The notes below the pieces were generated by a model. It searched no databases and was not told the DNA's origin. It saw nothing but the letters and a program-made list of their open reading frames with translations. A stretch of 64,000 nt of DNA, taken from contig NZ_JAZIFY010000001.1 in the NCBI RefSeq assembly GCF_036634195.1, positions 1,064,501 through 1,128,500 on the forward strand, read 5' to 3'. Positions 18,141-27,192 of this stretch are shown here, piece after piece. Source of the stretch: Streptomyces sp. P9-A4 (GTDB taxonomy: Bacteria; Actinomycetota; Actinomycetes; Streptomycetales; Streptomycetaceae). Made by a program: the position numbers and the translations under genes. Numbering within the stretch: position 1 is the first letter of the stretch; every line of letters starts with the position of its first letter.

Positions 18141-19214
18141 TCAGGCTCCCTTGAGGGTGGCGGTGATGCGGAGGTCGGTTCCGATGCGGGTGGTCTCGGT
18201 GATGTCGAGCCGCAACGCGTCGGTGATGGTGCTGATTCCCGCGTCGACGAGGGCCGCGGGGCCCGCGCCCAGGAGGACGGGGGCGAGGTAGCCGACGACC
18301 TGGTCGACGGCGCCCGCGGCGACGAAGGCGCCCGCGAGGGTGGGGCCGCCTTCGAGGAGTAGGGAGCGGACACCGCGCGCGTGGAGGGCGTCCAGGAGGG
18401 CGGGTACGGAGAGGCCGCGCTCGGCCCTGGGGAGGCGTACGACGTCCGTGAGGGTGGTCTCGGCGTCCTCGGCGACGGCGATCAGGGTGGGCGCGGCGTC
18501 GTCAAGGACCCGGGCGCCGGGCTTCACGGCGGTCGCTTCGGTGTCGACGACGACGCGCAGCGGCTGCACGACGCCTTCGATCCCGCGTACGGCCAGGTGA
18601 GGGTCGTCGGTGCGGGCGGTGCCGGAGCCCACGACGACGGCGTCGGCCTCGGCGCGCAGCCGGTGGACGTCGGCGCGGGACTCGGCGGAGGTGATCCAGC
18701 GGGAGGTGCCGTCGGCGGCGGCGATCCGGCCGTCGAGGGTGGCGGCGTACTTCCAGCGGACGAAGGGGCGGCCGTGGCGTACGGAGGTGAGCCAGGCGAT
18801 GTTGACCGCCTCGGCCTCGTCCGCCAGGAGGCCCTGCCCGACGGTGACGCCGGCCGCGCGCAGGGTGTCGGCGCCGCCGGTGGCCTGCGGGTTCGGGTCC
18901 CCGACCGCGTAGACCACCCGGCTGACCCCGGCCTCGATCAGGGCTTGGGCACAGGGGCCGGTGCGGCCGGTGTGGTTGCAGGGTTCGAGGGTGACGTAGG
19001 CGGTGCCGCCGCGGGCGAGGACACCGGCCTCGCGCAGGGCGTGGACCTCGGCGTGCGGGCCGCCGGCGCGCCGGTGGAAGCCTTCGCCGACCGGGTGGCC
19101 CGAGGCGTCGGTGATGACGCATCCGACGACGGGGTTGGGGCTGGTGGCGCCGAGACCGCGTGCGGCGAGTTCGACGGCGCGTCGCATGGCGGTGATGTCG
19201 GCCTGCTGGGCCAC
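18141..19214 (-). CDS. ribD: Bifunctional riboflavin deaminase/reductase
   Basis: A 357-residue protein. The N-terminal cytidine-deaminase-like zinc domain has the HAE motif (PHAEVHA, residues 53-59) and PCN...GPC (78-88). The C-terminal half is the NADPH-dependent reductase (SRWITSAESRADVHRLRAE; LLLEGGPTLAGAF). It performs steps two and three of riboflavin synthesis. The GTG at 19214 is chosen because an excellent AGGAGGA lies six bases upstream. It is first in the rib-his operon, downstream of an FMN riboswitch. Confidence 0.94.
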   Translation of the reverse strand: MAQQADITAMRRAVELAARGLGATSPNPVVGCVITDASGHPVGEGFHRRAGGPHAEVHALREAGVLARGGTAYVTLEPCNHTGRTGPCAQALIEAGVSRVVYAVGDPNPQATGGADTLRAAGVTVGQGLLADEAEAVNIAWLTSVRHGRPFVRWKYAATLDGRIAAADGTSRWITSAESRADVHRLRAEADAVVVGSGTARTDDPHLAVRGIEGVVQPLRVVVDTEATAVKPGARVLDDAAPTLIAVAEDAETTLTDVVRLPRAERGLSVPALLDALHARGVRSLLLEGGPTLAGAFVAAGAVDQVVGYLAPVLLGAGPAALVDAGISTITDALRLDITETTRIGTDLRITATLKGA

Positions 19215-19280
19215 CGGGTCCTCCTGCCTCTTCGGGCACGGACTCCGGGGCCTGTCGATGACGACAGAGAGCGGGAAGAC

Positions 19281-19304
19281 GCCTCGCGCAGGGTGCGCCG
19301 AGGC
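19281..19304 (-). promoter_or_regulatory. Hairpin downstream of the FMN aptamer, candidate expression platform
   Basis: GCCTCG-CGCA pairs with TGCG-CGAGGC around a three-base loop with one bulge. It sits between the riboswitch and the ribD ribosome site. Without a U-run it could act as a Rho-related or translational switch; this is inference from position only. Confidence 0.4.
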
Positions 19305-19393
19305 CGCGTCCTCCGGGTACGCCGATCGAAGGGTCGATACGGCGGACCAGCGGACGTACGGCCGGCACACCCCTGACTGGGGTCGCCCGCCGC

Positions 19394-19513
19394 GCACTGC
19401 CTCCCATCCGGACTTTCACCGTCGGTCCAGGAATCTCACCTGGTCAACCGGCCGCTGGCTTGCGGACGGGTCGCGGACTATACCGCCGGTTCGGAATTAC
19501 ACCGACCCCGGAG
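19394..19513 (-). promoter_or_regulatory. FMN riboswitch (RFN element) of the rib operon
   Basis: Read on the minus strand, the RFN core elements appear in order. They are GGGGTCGGTGTAATTCCG, ACCGGCGGTATAGTCCGCGA, a variable stem with GACCAGGTGAGATTCCTGG, then ACCGACGGTGAAAGTCCGGA and TGGGAGGCAGT. This is the conserved FMN aptamer. It lies 180 bases upstream of ribD. A hairpin at 19281-19304 (GCCTCG...CGAGGC) between aptamer and start could be the expression platform. Confidence 0.95.
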
Positions 19514-19613
19514 TGCGCTGCTGCTGATACAGGGCCAGTGTGCCACGGCCCGCGTGGGGCGACGTGACCGAGTTCCTGTGGCCTGGCTCACAGGCTCGCA
19601 CAGGATTCCTCTT

Positions 19614-19655
19614 TGGTCCAGACCTATTGACGCACTGGTCTAGTCCTCTTAATCT
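19614..19655 (+). promoter_or_regulatory. Chitinase promoter with paired direct repeats
   Basis: Two 12-base repeats, TGGTCCAGACCT (19614-19625) and TGGTCTAGTCCT (19636-19647), flank a -35 TTGACG (19627-19632). A -10 TAATCT follows at 19650-19655 after a 17-base spacer. This is the layout of known Streptomyces chitinase promoters, where the repeats mediate chitin induction and glucose repression and resemble DasR sites. It drives the chitinase gene 107 bases downstream. Confidence 0.9.
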
Positions 19656-19762
19656 CCGTGTCACCTCCGAGGAACGGTCCGGCGGGGTGCGCACTCCACG
19701 GGCCCAACACGACCCACCCCCTTGTTCGTTGTGTATTACGACCTCCCCAGGAGGACCCGATC

Positions 19763-22141
19763 GTGTTGTCCCCCACCACGAAAAGAGCCTCGCTGCTCGC
19801 GTCCGGCGCGGCCGTCGCCGGACTGCTCCTCAGCTCGCTCGCCGGCGGCGTCTCGTACGCCGCCGACAACGAGTCCTGTCGCCCCGACGGGCTCTACAAG
19901 ACCCCGGGCGTCGACGTCCCCTACTGCTCGGTCTACGACACCGAGGGCCGCGAGAAGATGGGCGCGGACCACCAGCGCCGGGTCATCGGCTACTTCACCG
20001 GCTGGCGCGACGGCAAGAACGGCCAGCCCGCGTACCTGGCCAAGGACATCCCGTGGGAGAAGATCACCCACATCAACTACGCCTTCGGCCACATCGGCTC
20101 CGACAACAAGCTCTCCGTCGGCACGGACGGCCCGGACAACGCCGCCACCGGGATGACCTGGCCCGGTGTCGCGGGCGCCGAGATGGACCCCTCGTACGCC
20201 TACAAGGGCCACTTCAACCTGCTCAACAAGTTCAAGAAGCAGCACCCGAACGTGAAGACGCTGATCTCGGTCGGCGGCTGGGCCGAGACCGGCGGCTACT
20301 TCGCGGACAACGGTGACCGGGTGAACTCCGGCGGCTTCTACTCGATGGCCACCAACGCCGACGGTTCGGTCAACCAGGCCGGGATCGACACCTTCGCCGC
20401 GTCGTCCGTCGACTTCATCCGCAAGTACGGCTTCAACGGCGTCGACATCGACTACGAGTACCCGACGACCATGAAGGACGCCGGAAACCCGCTCGACTGG
20501 CAGCTCGCCAACGCGCGCCGGGCCGGACTCGTCCAGGGCTACGCCGCCCTCATGAAGTCGCTGCGCGAGAAGCTGGACGTGGCCGGCGCCGCCGACGGCA
20601 AGCACTACCTGCTGACCGTCGCCGCCCCCTCCTCCGGCTACCTGCTGCGGGGCATGGAGACCTTCCAGATGCAGAAGTATCTGGACTACGTCAACATCAT
20701 GTCCTACGACCTGCACGGCGCCTGGAACGAGTACGTCGGTCCCAACGCCTCCCTCTTCGACGACGGCAAGGACGGCGAGCTCGCCGCGGCCAACGTCTAC
20801 GGATCGGCGCAGTACGGCAACATCGGTTACCTCAACACCGACTGGGCCTACCACTACTTCCGCGGCTCGATGCCGGCCGGCCGTATCAACATCGGCCTGC
20901 CGTACTACACCCGCGGTCACAAGAACGTGCAGGGCGGCACCGACGGCCTGTGGGGCAAGGCCTCCGCGACCACCTGCCCCGCCGGCGCGGGCCTGACCAA
21001 GTGCGGTGACGGCGCCACCGGCATCGACAACCTCTGGCACGACAGCGACACCAACGGTGTCGAGTCGCCCGCCGGCTCCAACCCGATGTGGCACGCCAAG
21101 AACCTCGAGAAGGGGATCGTCGGCGACTACGTCACGCGGTACGGCTTCCCGGCGAACACCACCCTGACCGGCACCTACGCCCGCAAGTACGACTCGACGC
21201 TGGTCGCGCCGTGGCTGTGGAACGCGCAGAAGAAGGTCTTCCTCTCCACCGAGGACGAGCAGTCGGTGGCCGCCAAGGCCGACTACGTGGTGAACAAGGG
21301 AATCGGCGGCACCATGGTCTGGGAGATGGCCGGTGACTACGCCTGGAACGCCGCCAAGGGCCAGTACGAGATGGGCTCGACGCTCACCTCGCTGATGTAC
21401 GACAAGTTCAAGGCGGCCACCCCGTACGGCGCGAAGAAGTCCAACGCGACGCTGCCGACGCAGGCCGTGAAGATCGACGCCCAGTTCACCGAGTTCAAGC
21501 TGGGCGACTCGAACTACCCGATCACCCCGAAGATCAAGATCACCAACAACACGGCGACGGCGCTGCCGGGCGGCACGGAGTTCCAGTTCGACTACGGGAC
21601 CTCGGCCCCGGCGAACGCCTCCGACCAGTCGGGCTTCGGCACCAAAGTGATCAGCAGCGACCACACGGGCAGCAACGTGGGCGGACTGAAGGGCGACTTC
21701 CACCGCGTCTCCCTGAAGCTCCCGGCCTGGCAGTCGCTGGCCCCGGGCGCGACGGTCGACCTGGCGTTCAACTACTACCTGCCGGTGTCCACCCCCTCCA
21801 ACTGGACGGTGAACATCAACGGCACGGCGTACGCCCTCGCCGGTGACCTGGCGCGCGGCACGACGGTGGTGGAGCCGGGCTCCACGACCCCGCCGACCAC
21901 CCCGCCGACGACGCCTCCGACCACCCCGCCCACGACCCCGCCGACGACTCCCCCGACCACGCCTCCGACGACGCCGCCCACGGGCTGCACCGCACCGGCG
22001 TACGTGGCCGGCTCGGTCTACAACGCGGGCAACGAGGTCTCCCACAAGGGCCACAAGTGGAAGGCCCAGTGGTGGACGCAGAACGAGGAGCCGGGCACGA
22101 CCGGCGACTGGGGCGTCTGGAAGGACCTCGGCACCTGCTGA
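19763..22141 (+). CDS. Secreted GH18 chitinase with C-terminal chitin-binding domain
   Basis: A 792-residue exported endochitinase. Residues 1-34 form a signal peptide (hydrophobic core, cleavage after SYA). The GH18 catalytic domain covers about 60-560, with the DxxDxDxE motif in [11 protein letters not shown] near residue 230. A beta-rich region (about 570-695) resembles the ChiC-type C-terminal domain. A Thr-Pro linker (repeated TTPP, coding bases about 21887-21980) leads to a CBM5/12 chitin-binding domain with the aromatic motif [13 protein letters not shown]. The GTG at 19763 is taken because AGGAGGACCC precedes it; a TTG three bases later is possible. Regulation is through the direct-repeat promoter upstream. 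Confidence 0.95.
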   Translation: MLSPTTKRASLLASGAAVAGLLLSSLAGGVSYAADNESCRPDGLYKTPGVDVPYCSVYDTEGREKMGADHQRRVIGYFTGWRDGKNGQPAYLAKDIPWEKITHINYAFGHIGSDNKLSVGTDGPDNAATGMTWPGVAGAEMDPSYAYKGHFNLLNKFKKQHPNVKTLISVGGWAETGGYFADNGDRVNSGGFYSMATNADGSVNQAGIDTFAASSVDFIRKYGFNGVDIDYEYPTTMKDAGNPLDWQLANARRAGLVQGYAALMKSLREKLDVAGAADGKHYLLTVAAPSSGYLLRGMETFQMQKYLDYVNIMSYDLHGAWNEYVGPNASLFDDGKDGELAAANVYGSAQYGNIGYLNTDWAYHYFRGSMPAGRINIGLPYYTRGHKNVQGGTDGLWGKASATTCPAGAGLTKCGDGATGIDNLWHDSDTNGVESPAGSNPMWHAKNLEKGIVGDYVTRYGFPANTTLTGTYARKYDSTLVAPWLWNAQKKVFLSTEDEQSVAAKADYVVNKGIGGTMVWEMAGDYAWNAAKGQYEMGSTLTSLMYDKFKAATPYGAKKSNATLPTQAVKIDAQFTEFKLGDSNYPITPKIKITNNTATALPGGTEFQFDYGTSAPANASDQSGFGTKVISSDHTGSNVGGLKGDFHRVSLKLPAWQSLAPGATVDLAFNYYLPVSTPSNWTVNINGTAYALAGDLARGTTVVEPGSTTPPTTPPTTPPTTPPTTPPTTPPTTPPTTPPTGCTAPAYVAGSVYNAGNEVSHKGHKWKAQWWTQNEEPGTTGDWGVWKDLGTC

Positions 22142-22181
22142 GCGACCACCGGGACACGCTGACGCACCCCCGATGAAGACC

Positions 22182-22219
22182 CCCGGCGGCGGACACTCAC
22201 GGCCCTTGCCGCCGCCGGG
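22182..22219 (+). terminator. Stem-loop after the chitinase gene
   Basis: CCCGGCGGCGG (22182-22192) pairs with CCGCCGCCGGG (22209-22219) around a 16-base loop, 40 bases after the stop. There is no U-run, as is common in Streptomyces. Confidence 0.5.
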
Positions 22220-22295
22220 CCCCCGCCGCGCCGCGCTTCCCTGTCCGGGGCGCGGCGCGGTCGCGTTCCCGCGCCCGTGGCGGCAGGCTGGAGGC

Positions 22296-23057
22296 ATGGG
22301 GACGATCCTGGTGACCGGTGGCACCGGCACCCTCGGCCGGCCCGTCTGCGAGCTGCTGCGCGCGGACGGCCACGAGGTACGGGTCCTCAGCAGGCACTCA
22401 CCGCCGTACGCGGTCGACCTGCGCCGCGGCGGACCGCTCCTGGACCGGGCCGTCGACGGGGTGGACGCGGTCGTCCACTGCAGCAACATCCCGCGCGGGG
22501 ACAAGGAGGCCGCCCGCCTCCTGATCGAGGCCGCCCGGCGGGCCGACGTGCCGCACCTGCTGTACATCTCGATCGTCGGCGTCGACCGGGTGCCGCTCGG
22601 CCACTACCGGACCAAGTACGCCGTGGAGCGCATGATCCAGGGTTCGGGCATCGGCTGGACGCTGCTGCGGACCACCCAGTTCCACAACCTGGTCCTGCGG
22701 CTGCTCCAGGGCCTCGCCAAGCCGCCCGTCATGCTGCTCCCCAGGGACGTCCGGGACCAGCCGCTGGAGGTGACGGAGGCGGCAGCGCGCCTCGCCGAGC
22801 TGGCCGCGCGGCCTCCGGCGGGCCGGGTGGAGGACATGGGCGGCCCGGAGATCCGCACCTTCGCCGAGCTGGCCCGCTCCTATCTGCGGGCGAGCGGACG
22901 CCGGCGCCGCCTCGTGGAGGTGCCGCTGCCGGGCGGGGCGTACCGGGGGCTGCGGCGCGGCGGGCACCTGGCACCGGACCGCGCGGTGGGCCGGGTGACC
23001 TTCGACGAGTTCCTGGCACGCCGGTTCGGCGGGCCGGAGAAGACGGCGGGCGCGTAG
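22296..23057 (+). CDS. NmrA-like/atypical SDR NAD(P)-binding protein
   Basis: A 253-residue protein with an N-terminal Rossmann fold. ILVTGGTGTLGRPVCELL carries the GxxGxxG motif of extended or atypical short-chain dehydrogenases. The strand HLLYISIVGVDR and the following YRTKYAVERM replace the classical YxxxK site region. Such proteins are annotated as NAD(P)H-binding or nucleoside-diphosphate-sugar epimerase family, and the substrate is unknown. The ATG at 22296 has GGAGG one base before it; the spacing is short, and no better upstream start is evident. Confidence 0.8.
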   Translation: MGTILVTGGTGTLGRPVCELLRADGHEVRVLSRHSPPYAVDLRRGGPLLDRAVDGVDAVVHCSNIPRGDKEAARLLIEAARRADVPHLLYISIVGVDRVPLGHYRTKYAVERMIQGSGIGWTLLRTTQFHNLVLRLLQGLAKPPVMLLPRDVRDQPLEVTEAAARLAELAARPPAGRVEDMGGPEIRTFAELARSYLRASGRRRRLVEVPLPGGAYRGLRRGGHLAPDRAVGRVTFDEFLARRFGGPEKTAGA

Positions 23058-23079
23058 CGGCTCGGCCGGGCGGAGGAGA

Positions 23080-23172
23080 CGGCGGCCGAACCGGGACACG
23101 CGGGCCGCTGGCTCACCGACGGCCAGGGCCGGGTGGTCACCGTGCACGGCGTGAACATGGCCTACGGGAACA
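23080..23172 (+). pseudogene. N-terminal remnant of a GH5-type (endoglycoceramidase-like) hydrolase
   Basis: The plus frame reads HAGRWLTDGQGRVVTVHGVN followed by MAYG. This is a close match to the conserved N-terminal strand of actinobacterial GH5 endoglycoceramidase/cellulase proteins (RWITDxxGRVVxxHGxNM). The similarity stops where the convergent ROK gene ends, and no catalytic part follows. I infer a truncated relic of a glycosidase gene. The alternative is chance similarity, but the run of matching residues is long for that. Confidence 0.5.
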
Positions 23173-24286
23173 GCGCCTCCTGTGCCGCGTCCCTGGCGCG
23201 CAGCAGTGCGCCGCGCCGGACCGCCGCGTCGCCGAGCTCGGTCGCCCGGACCTGGGTGCGGAGCGGCGACAGGCTCGCGAGTGCCGACTCGACGCGGGCG
23301 GCGAGTTCGGCGCCGCCCTGGTGGCCGGTCTCGCCGCCGAGGACCACGCAGCCGGGGTCCAGGACGGAGACGACCGCGGCCGTGCCGACGGCGAGGCGGT
23401 GGGCGAGCGCGTCGAGGAAGGGGCCGTGGCCCGAGGCGAGCGCCCCGGCCGGGTCGAGGCCGTGCGCGGCGGCGAGGGCGTGGACGGCGGCCGAACAGGC
23501 CAGCTCGTGGAAGCCGCCGTCGCAGCCGGTGGCCGAGGGCAGCCCCGAGGTGCCGGGGACCGGCAGGAAGCCGATCTCGCCCGCGCCGCCCGAGGCGCCG
23601 CGGCGGAGCCGCCCGTCGAGGACCACGGCGGCGCCGACGCCCTGGCCGAGCCAGAGCAGGACGAAGTCCTCGCGGTCGCGGGCCGCGCCCTCGCGCAGTT
23701 CGGCGACGGCGGCGAGGTTGGTCTCGTTCTCGACGAGGACGTGGGCGGGCAGCCGTTCCTGGAGGACGCCGACGAGGCGTCGGTGCCAGGCGGGCAGCCC
23801 CGAGGAGTCGCGCAGTTCGCCGGTGGCCGGGTCGATGAGGCCGGGCGCGCCGACGGCGACGCTGTGCAGCCGGTCGGCGCCGGCCTCCTTGACGGTCCGC
23901 TCCAGAAGGGTGACCGCTTTCTCGACGGCGGCTCCGGTGCCGCTGCCGTCCCCGACGGGCACGGAGGCCTCGGCGAGGGTGGTGCCCAGCAGATCGGCGA
24001 CGGTGACGGAGACCGAGCGGGTACGGACGTCGACGGCGGCGAGGTGCGCGCGGTCGGCGACGAGCCCGTACAGCTTGGCGTTGGGGCCGCGCCGCTCGGC
24101 TCCGGACTCCCCGACGACATGGACGAGCCCGGAGCCCTGGAGCCGTTCGACGAGATCGGCGACGGTGGGGCGGGAGAGTCCGGTGAGGGTCTTGAGCTGA
24201 GTGGCCGTCAACGGGCCCTCGTCCTGGAGCAGTCGCAGGGCGAACCGGTCGTTGATGGCTCGTGCGGTGCTCGGGGATGCGGCCAT
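23162..24286 (-). CDS. ROK-family transcriptional regulator
   Basis: A 374-residue protein. A winged helix-turn-helix (residues 1-65, LTATQLKTLTGLSRPTVADL) is followed by a ROK sugar-binding/kinase fold (AVGAPGLIDPATGEL; LGQGVGAAVVLDGRL). The usual ROK zinc site is degenerate: the CxCGxxGCxE cluster reads TGCDGGFHEL, and the histidine normally after GEIG is phenylalanine (GEIGFLPV). It is therefore likely a sugar-responsive repressor without kinase activity. It is divergent from an MFS gene, with an inverted repeat between them that is the obvious operator. Confidence 0.88.
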   Translation of the reverse strand: MAASPSTARAINDRFALRLLQDEGPLTATQLKTLTGLSRPTVADLVERLQGSGLVHVVGESGAERRGPNAKLYGLVADRAHLAAVDVRTRSVSVTVADLLGTTLAEASVPVGDGSGTGAAVEKAVTLLERTVKEAGADRLHSVAVGAPGLIDPATGELRDSSGLPAWHRRLVGVLQERLPAHVLVENETNLAAVAELREGAARDREDFVLLWLGQGVGAAVVLDGRLRRGASGGAGEIGFLPVPGTSGLPSATGCDGGFHELACSAAVHALAAAHGLDPAGALASGHGPFLDALAHRLAVGTAAVVSVLDPGCVVLGGETGHQGGAELAARVESALASLSPLRTQVRATELGDAAVRRGALLRARDAAQEALFP

Positions 24287-24338
24287 GCGGCGATCCTCTC
24301 AGACGCGTCCCGGCGGGGGCCCCACCCTATGGGCTATT

Positions 24339-24359
24339 TATCAGGCAGGGTTCCTGATA
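24339..24359. promoter_or_regulatory. Inverted repeat between ROK regulator and MFS gene
   Basis: TATCAGG (24339-24345) and CCTGATA (24353-24359) form a perfect 7-base inverted repeat with a 7-base spacer, in an AT-richer patch. It lies 53 bases from the ROK start and 35 from the MFS start. It is the likely operator controlling both divergent genes. Confidence 0.7.
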
Positions 24360-24393
24360 GTTTACGCGCCACACCACGACCCGGGGAGGCCCC

Positions 24394-25608
24394 ATGGCGG
24401 CGGAGACCGTCACCAGCACCGAACGCCTGCGGCGGGCGCGCTTCGCCGTCGCCGCCGTCTTCTGCGTCCACGGCGCGGTCACCGGCAGCTTCGCCACCCG
24501 CATCCCCTGGATCCAGGAGCACGCGGGCGTCAGCGCCGGACAGCTCGGGCTCGCGCTCGCCTTCCCCGCGCTCGGCGCCTCCCTGGCGATGCCGCTCGCC
24601 GGGGCCGTCTCCCACCGCTTCGGCGCCCGCACGGCGCTGCGCGGACTGCTCGCCCTGTGGACGCTCGCACTGACCCTGCCCTCGCTCGCCCCGAACATCT
24701 GGGGCCTGTGCGGCGCGCTCTTCGTGTACGGCGCCACCGCGGGCATGTCCGACGTCGCGATGAACGCCCTCGGGGTCGAGACCGAGAACCGGCTCGGCAG
24801 GTCCATCATGTCCAGCCTGCACGGCATGTGGAGCGCGGGCGCCCTCATCGGCTCCGCCGCCGGCACGGTCGCCGCCCACCTCGGCGGCGACGCCCGTATC
24901 CACCACCTGATCGCCGCCCTGGTCCTCACCGCGCTCGGACTGCTCTTCTGCCAGGGCGTGCTCGACATCCACAGCACCCCCGACGAGGAGCCGCCGCCGC
25001 GCTTCTCGCTGCCGCCGAAGTCCGCGCTGATCATCGGCGCGGTCGGCTTCTGCGCGGTGTTCGCCGAGGGCGCCAGCCTCGACTGGTCCGCTGTCTACCT
25101 CCGGGACGAGCTGGGCGGCTCCGCCGGTGTCGCGGCCGCCTCCACGACCGCCTTCGCGCTGACGATGACCGTGGCGCGGCTGGCCGGCGACCGGGTGGTG
25201 GACCGCTTCGGCGCGGTCCGTACCGTACGGGTCGGGGGCGCCGTCGCCACCCTCGGCGGGGTCATGGTCGTCCTCGCCCCGCACGCCGCCGTCGCCATGG
25301 CCGGATTCGGTCTGATCGGGCTCGGGGTCGCGGTCGTCGTCCCGCTCGCCTTCGCCGCGGCCGGGCGCAGCGGCCCGAACCCCAGCCAGGCCATCGCGGG
25401 CGTCGCCACCATCACGTACACCTCGGGACTCATCGCGCCCTCGGCGATCGGCGGCATCGCCGACGCGACCTCCCTGGTCCTCTCGTTCGGCCTGGTCACG
25501 CTGCTCACCCTGGGGCTGGTGCTCGGCGCGGGGGTGCTCAGGTCCGGCGGGCGGGAGACGTCGCCGACGGCGCCCGCGCCCGAGAAGGCCTCGGGTCCGG
25601 TCGCGTAG
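24394..25608 (+). CDS. MFS transporter
   Basis: A 404-residue polytopic protein with twelve hydrophobic segments. A loop 2-3 motif of the major facilitator type is present (GAVSHRFGARTALRG near residue 70), and a related GDRVVDRFGAVRTVR in the second half. The early ATRIPWIQE and the SLHGMWSAGALIG segments resemble the YbjJ-like MFS group, often described as fucose or unknown-substrate exporters. The neighbouring ROK regulator suggests a sugar-related substrate. The ATG at 24394 has GGGGAGG upstream. Confidence 0.88.
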   Translation: MAAETVTSTERLRRARFAVAAVFCVHGAVTGSFATRIPWIQEHAGVSAGQLGLALAFPALGASLAMPLAGAVSHRFGARTALRGLLALWTLALTLPSLAPNIWGLCGALFVYGATAGMSDVAMNALGVETENRLGRSIMSSLHGMWSAGALIGSAAGTVAAHLGGDARIHHLIAALVLTALGLLFCQGVLDIHSTPDEEPPPRFSLPPKSALIIGAVGFCAVFAEGASLDWSAVYLRDELGGSAGVAAASTTAFALTMTVARLAGDRVVDRFGAVRTVRVGGAVATLGGVMVVLAPHAAVAMAGFGLIGLGVAVVVPLAFAAAGRSGPNPSQAIAGVATITYTSGLIAPSAIGGIADATSLVLSFGLVTLLTLGLVLGAGVLRSGGRETSPTAPAPEKASGPVA

Positions 25609-25718
25609 ACCGAGGGGGGAGGCGGTCGCGTCCGCGCACCCTCCGGCGGCGCATACCATATGGCTGATCTTTTGCGGTCATGACACGGCCGCCGGAACCG
25701 TAGAACGGGAGCGACCTC

Positions 25719-27119
25719 ATGAACCTCGGCGTGCGCTGGACCTTGCACGGCGACGGGAAGACACCCGCTCCCGGAGCCGTCGTCCGCCCGGACGAACGGC
25801 TCACCTGGCCCCGTACGGTCGGCCTCGGCGCCCAGCACGTGGTCGCGATGTTCGGGGCGTCCTTCGTCGCCCCGGTCCTCATGGGCCTTGACCCGAACCT
25901 GGCGATCATGATGTCGGGCGTCGCGACCGCGATCTTCCTTCTCGCGACCCGTGGCACCGTCCCCTCCTATCTGGGCTGCTCGCTCTCCTTCGTCGGCGTC
26001 GCCGCCGCGATCCGCGCCTCCGGCGGCACCAGCGCCACCGTGACCGGCGCGGTCCTCGTCGTCGGCGCGGTGCTCTTCCTCGCCGGTTTCGCGGTACGGA
26101 AGTTCGGCGCGCGGATCATCCACGCGGCGATGCCGCCGGTGGTGACCGGCGCCGTGGTCATGCTGATCGGCTTCAACCTGGCCCCGGTCACCGCGTCGAC
26201 GTACTGGCCGCAGGACCAGTGGACGGCCCTCCTCGTGATGCTGTTCACGGGTCTCGCCGTCGTCTGTCTGCGCGGCTTCTGGTCGCGGATCGCGATCTTC
26301 CTCGGCCTGGTCTTCGGCTACGGCATCTCCTGGGTGTTCGACCTCGTCTTCGGCAAGATCCACTCGGTGTCCCCGGGCGGCCAGGTCACCGACCACTGGC
26401 GGCTCGACCTCTCCGGTGTGTCCAAGGCCGACTGGATAGGTCTGCCGTCGTTCCACGGCCCGAGCTTCGAGTGGTCCGCGATCCTGGTCGCGCTGCCCGT
26501 CGTCATCGCCCTGATCGCCGAGAACGCCGGGCACGTGAAGGCCGTCGGCGAGATGACCGGTGACAACCTGGACGACCAGCTCGGCACCGCCATCGCCGCC
26601 GACGGGGCCGCCTCGATGCTGTCGACGGCCGTCGGCGGCCCGCCGAACACCACGTACTCCGAGAACATCGGCGTCATGGCCGCCACCCGTGTCTACTCGA
26701 CGGCCGCCTACTGGGCCGCCGCAGGCTTCGCCCTGCTCTTCGGCCTCTGCCCGAAGTTCGGCGCGGTCGTCGCCGCCATCCCCGGCGGTGTCCTGGGCGG
26801 CATCACCGTGATCCTCTACGGCATGATCGGCCTGCTGGGCGCCCAGATCTGGATCACCGCCAAGGTCGACCTGCGCAACCCGCTCAACCTGGTCCCGGCC
26901 GCCGCGGGCATCATCATCGGCGTCGGCGGGGTGAAGCTGACCTTCACCGACAGCTTCGAGCTGGGCGGCATCGCCCTCGGCACGATCGTCGTCATCACCG
27001 GCTACCACGTGCTGCGCGCCTTCGCCCCGGCCCACCTCAAGCAGCAGGAGCCGCTGCTCGACTCCGGCACCAGCTCGTACGAGAGCACGTCCGGCGAGGA
27101 CCCGGCGTCGAAGAACTGA
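25719..27119 (+). CDS. NCS2-family uracil/xanthine permease
   Basis: A 466-residue membrane protein with about fourteen segments. The family features are LGAQHVVAMFGASFVAPVLM in TM1, ALIAENAGHVKAVGEMTG near residue 265 and GGPPNTTYSENIGVMAATRV in TM10. Its overall shape is closest to uracil permeases (UraA/RutG type) rather than xanthine/urate members. The ATG at 25719 has GGGAGCGACCTC upstream. It is probably monocistronic, and no pyrimidine gene is adjacent. Confidence 0.9.
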   Translation: MNLGVRWTLHGDGKTPAPGAVVRPDERLTWPRTVGLGAQHVVAMFGASFVAPVLMGLDPNLAIMMSGVATAIFLLATRGTVPSYLGCSLSFVGVAAAIRASGGTSATVTGAVLVVGAVLFLAGFAVRKFGARIIHAAMPPVVTGAVVMLIGFNLAPVTASTYWPQDQWTALLVMLFTGLAVVCLRGFWSRIAIFLGLVFGYGISWVFDLVFGKIHSVSPGGQVTDHWRLDLSGVSKADWIGLPSFHGPSFEWSAILVALPVVIALIAENAGHVKAVGEMTGDNLDDQLGTAIAADGAASMLSTAVGGPPNTTYSENIGVMAATRVYSTAAYWAAAGFALLFGLCPKFGAVVAAIPGGVLGGITVILYGMIGLLGAQIWITAKVDLRNPLNLVPAAAGIIIGVGGVKLTFTDSFELGGIALGTIVVITGYHVLRAFAPAHLKQQEPLLDSGTSSYESTSGEDPASKN

Positions 27120-27192
27120 GTGATTCGCCCGTTCTGGGGAAGCCGGACCCGGAACGTTCCCCCGGTGGCCCGGCTGCTGGGAGCCTGCCCCC

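Noticed and set aside
21887..21980. Short repeated units resembling a repeat array
   Set aside because: They encode the Thr-Pro linker of the chitinase and have no spacers, so this is not a CRISPR.
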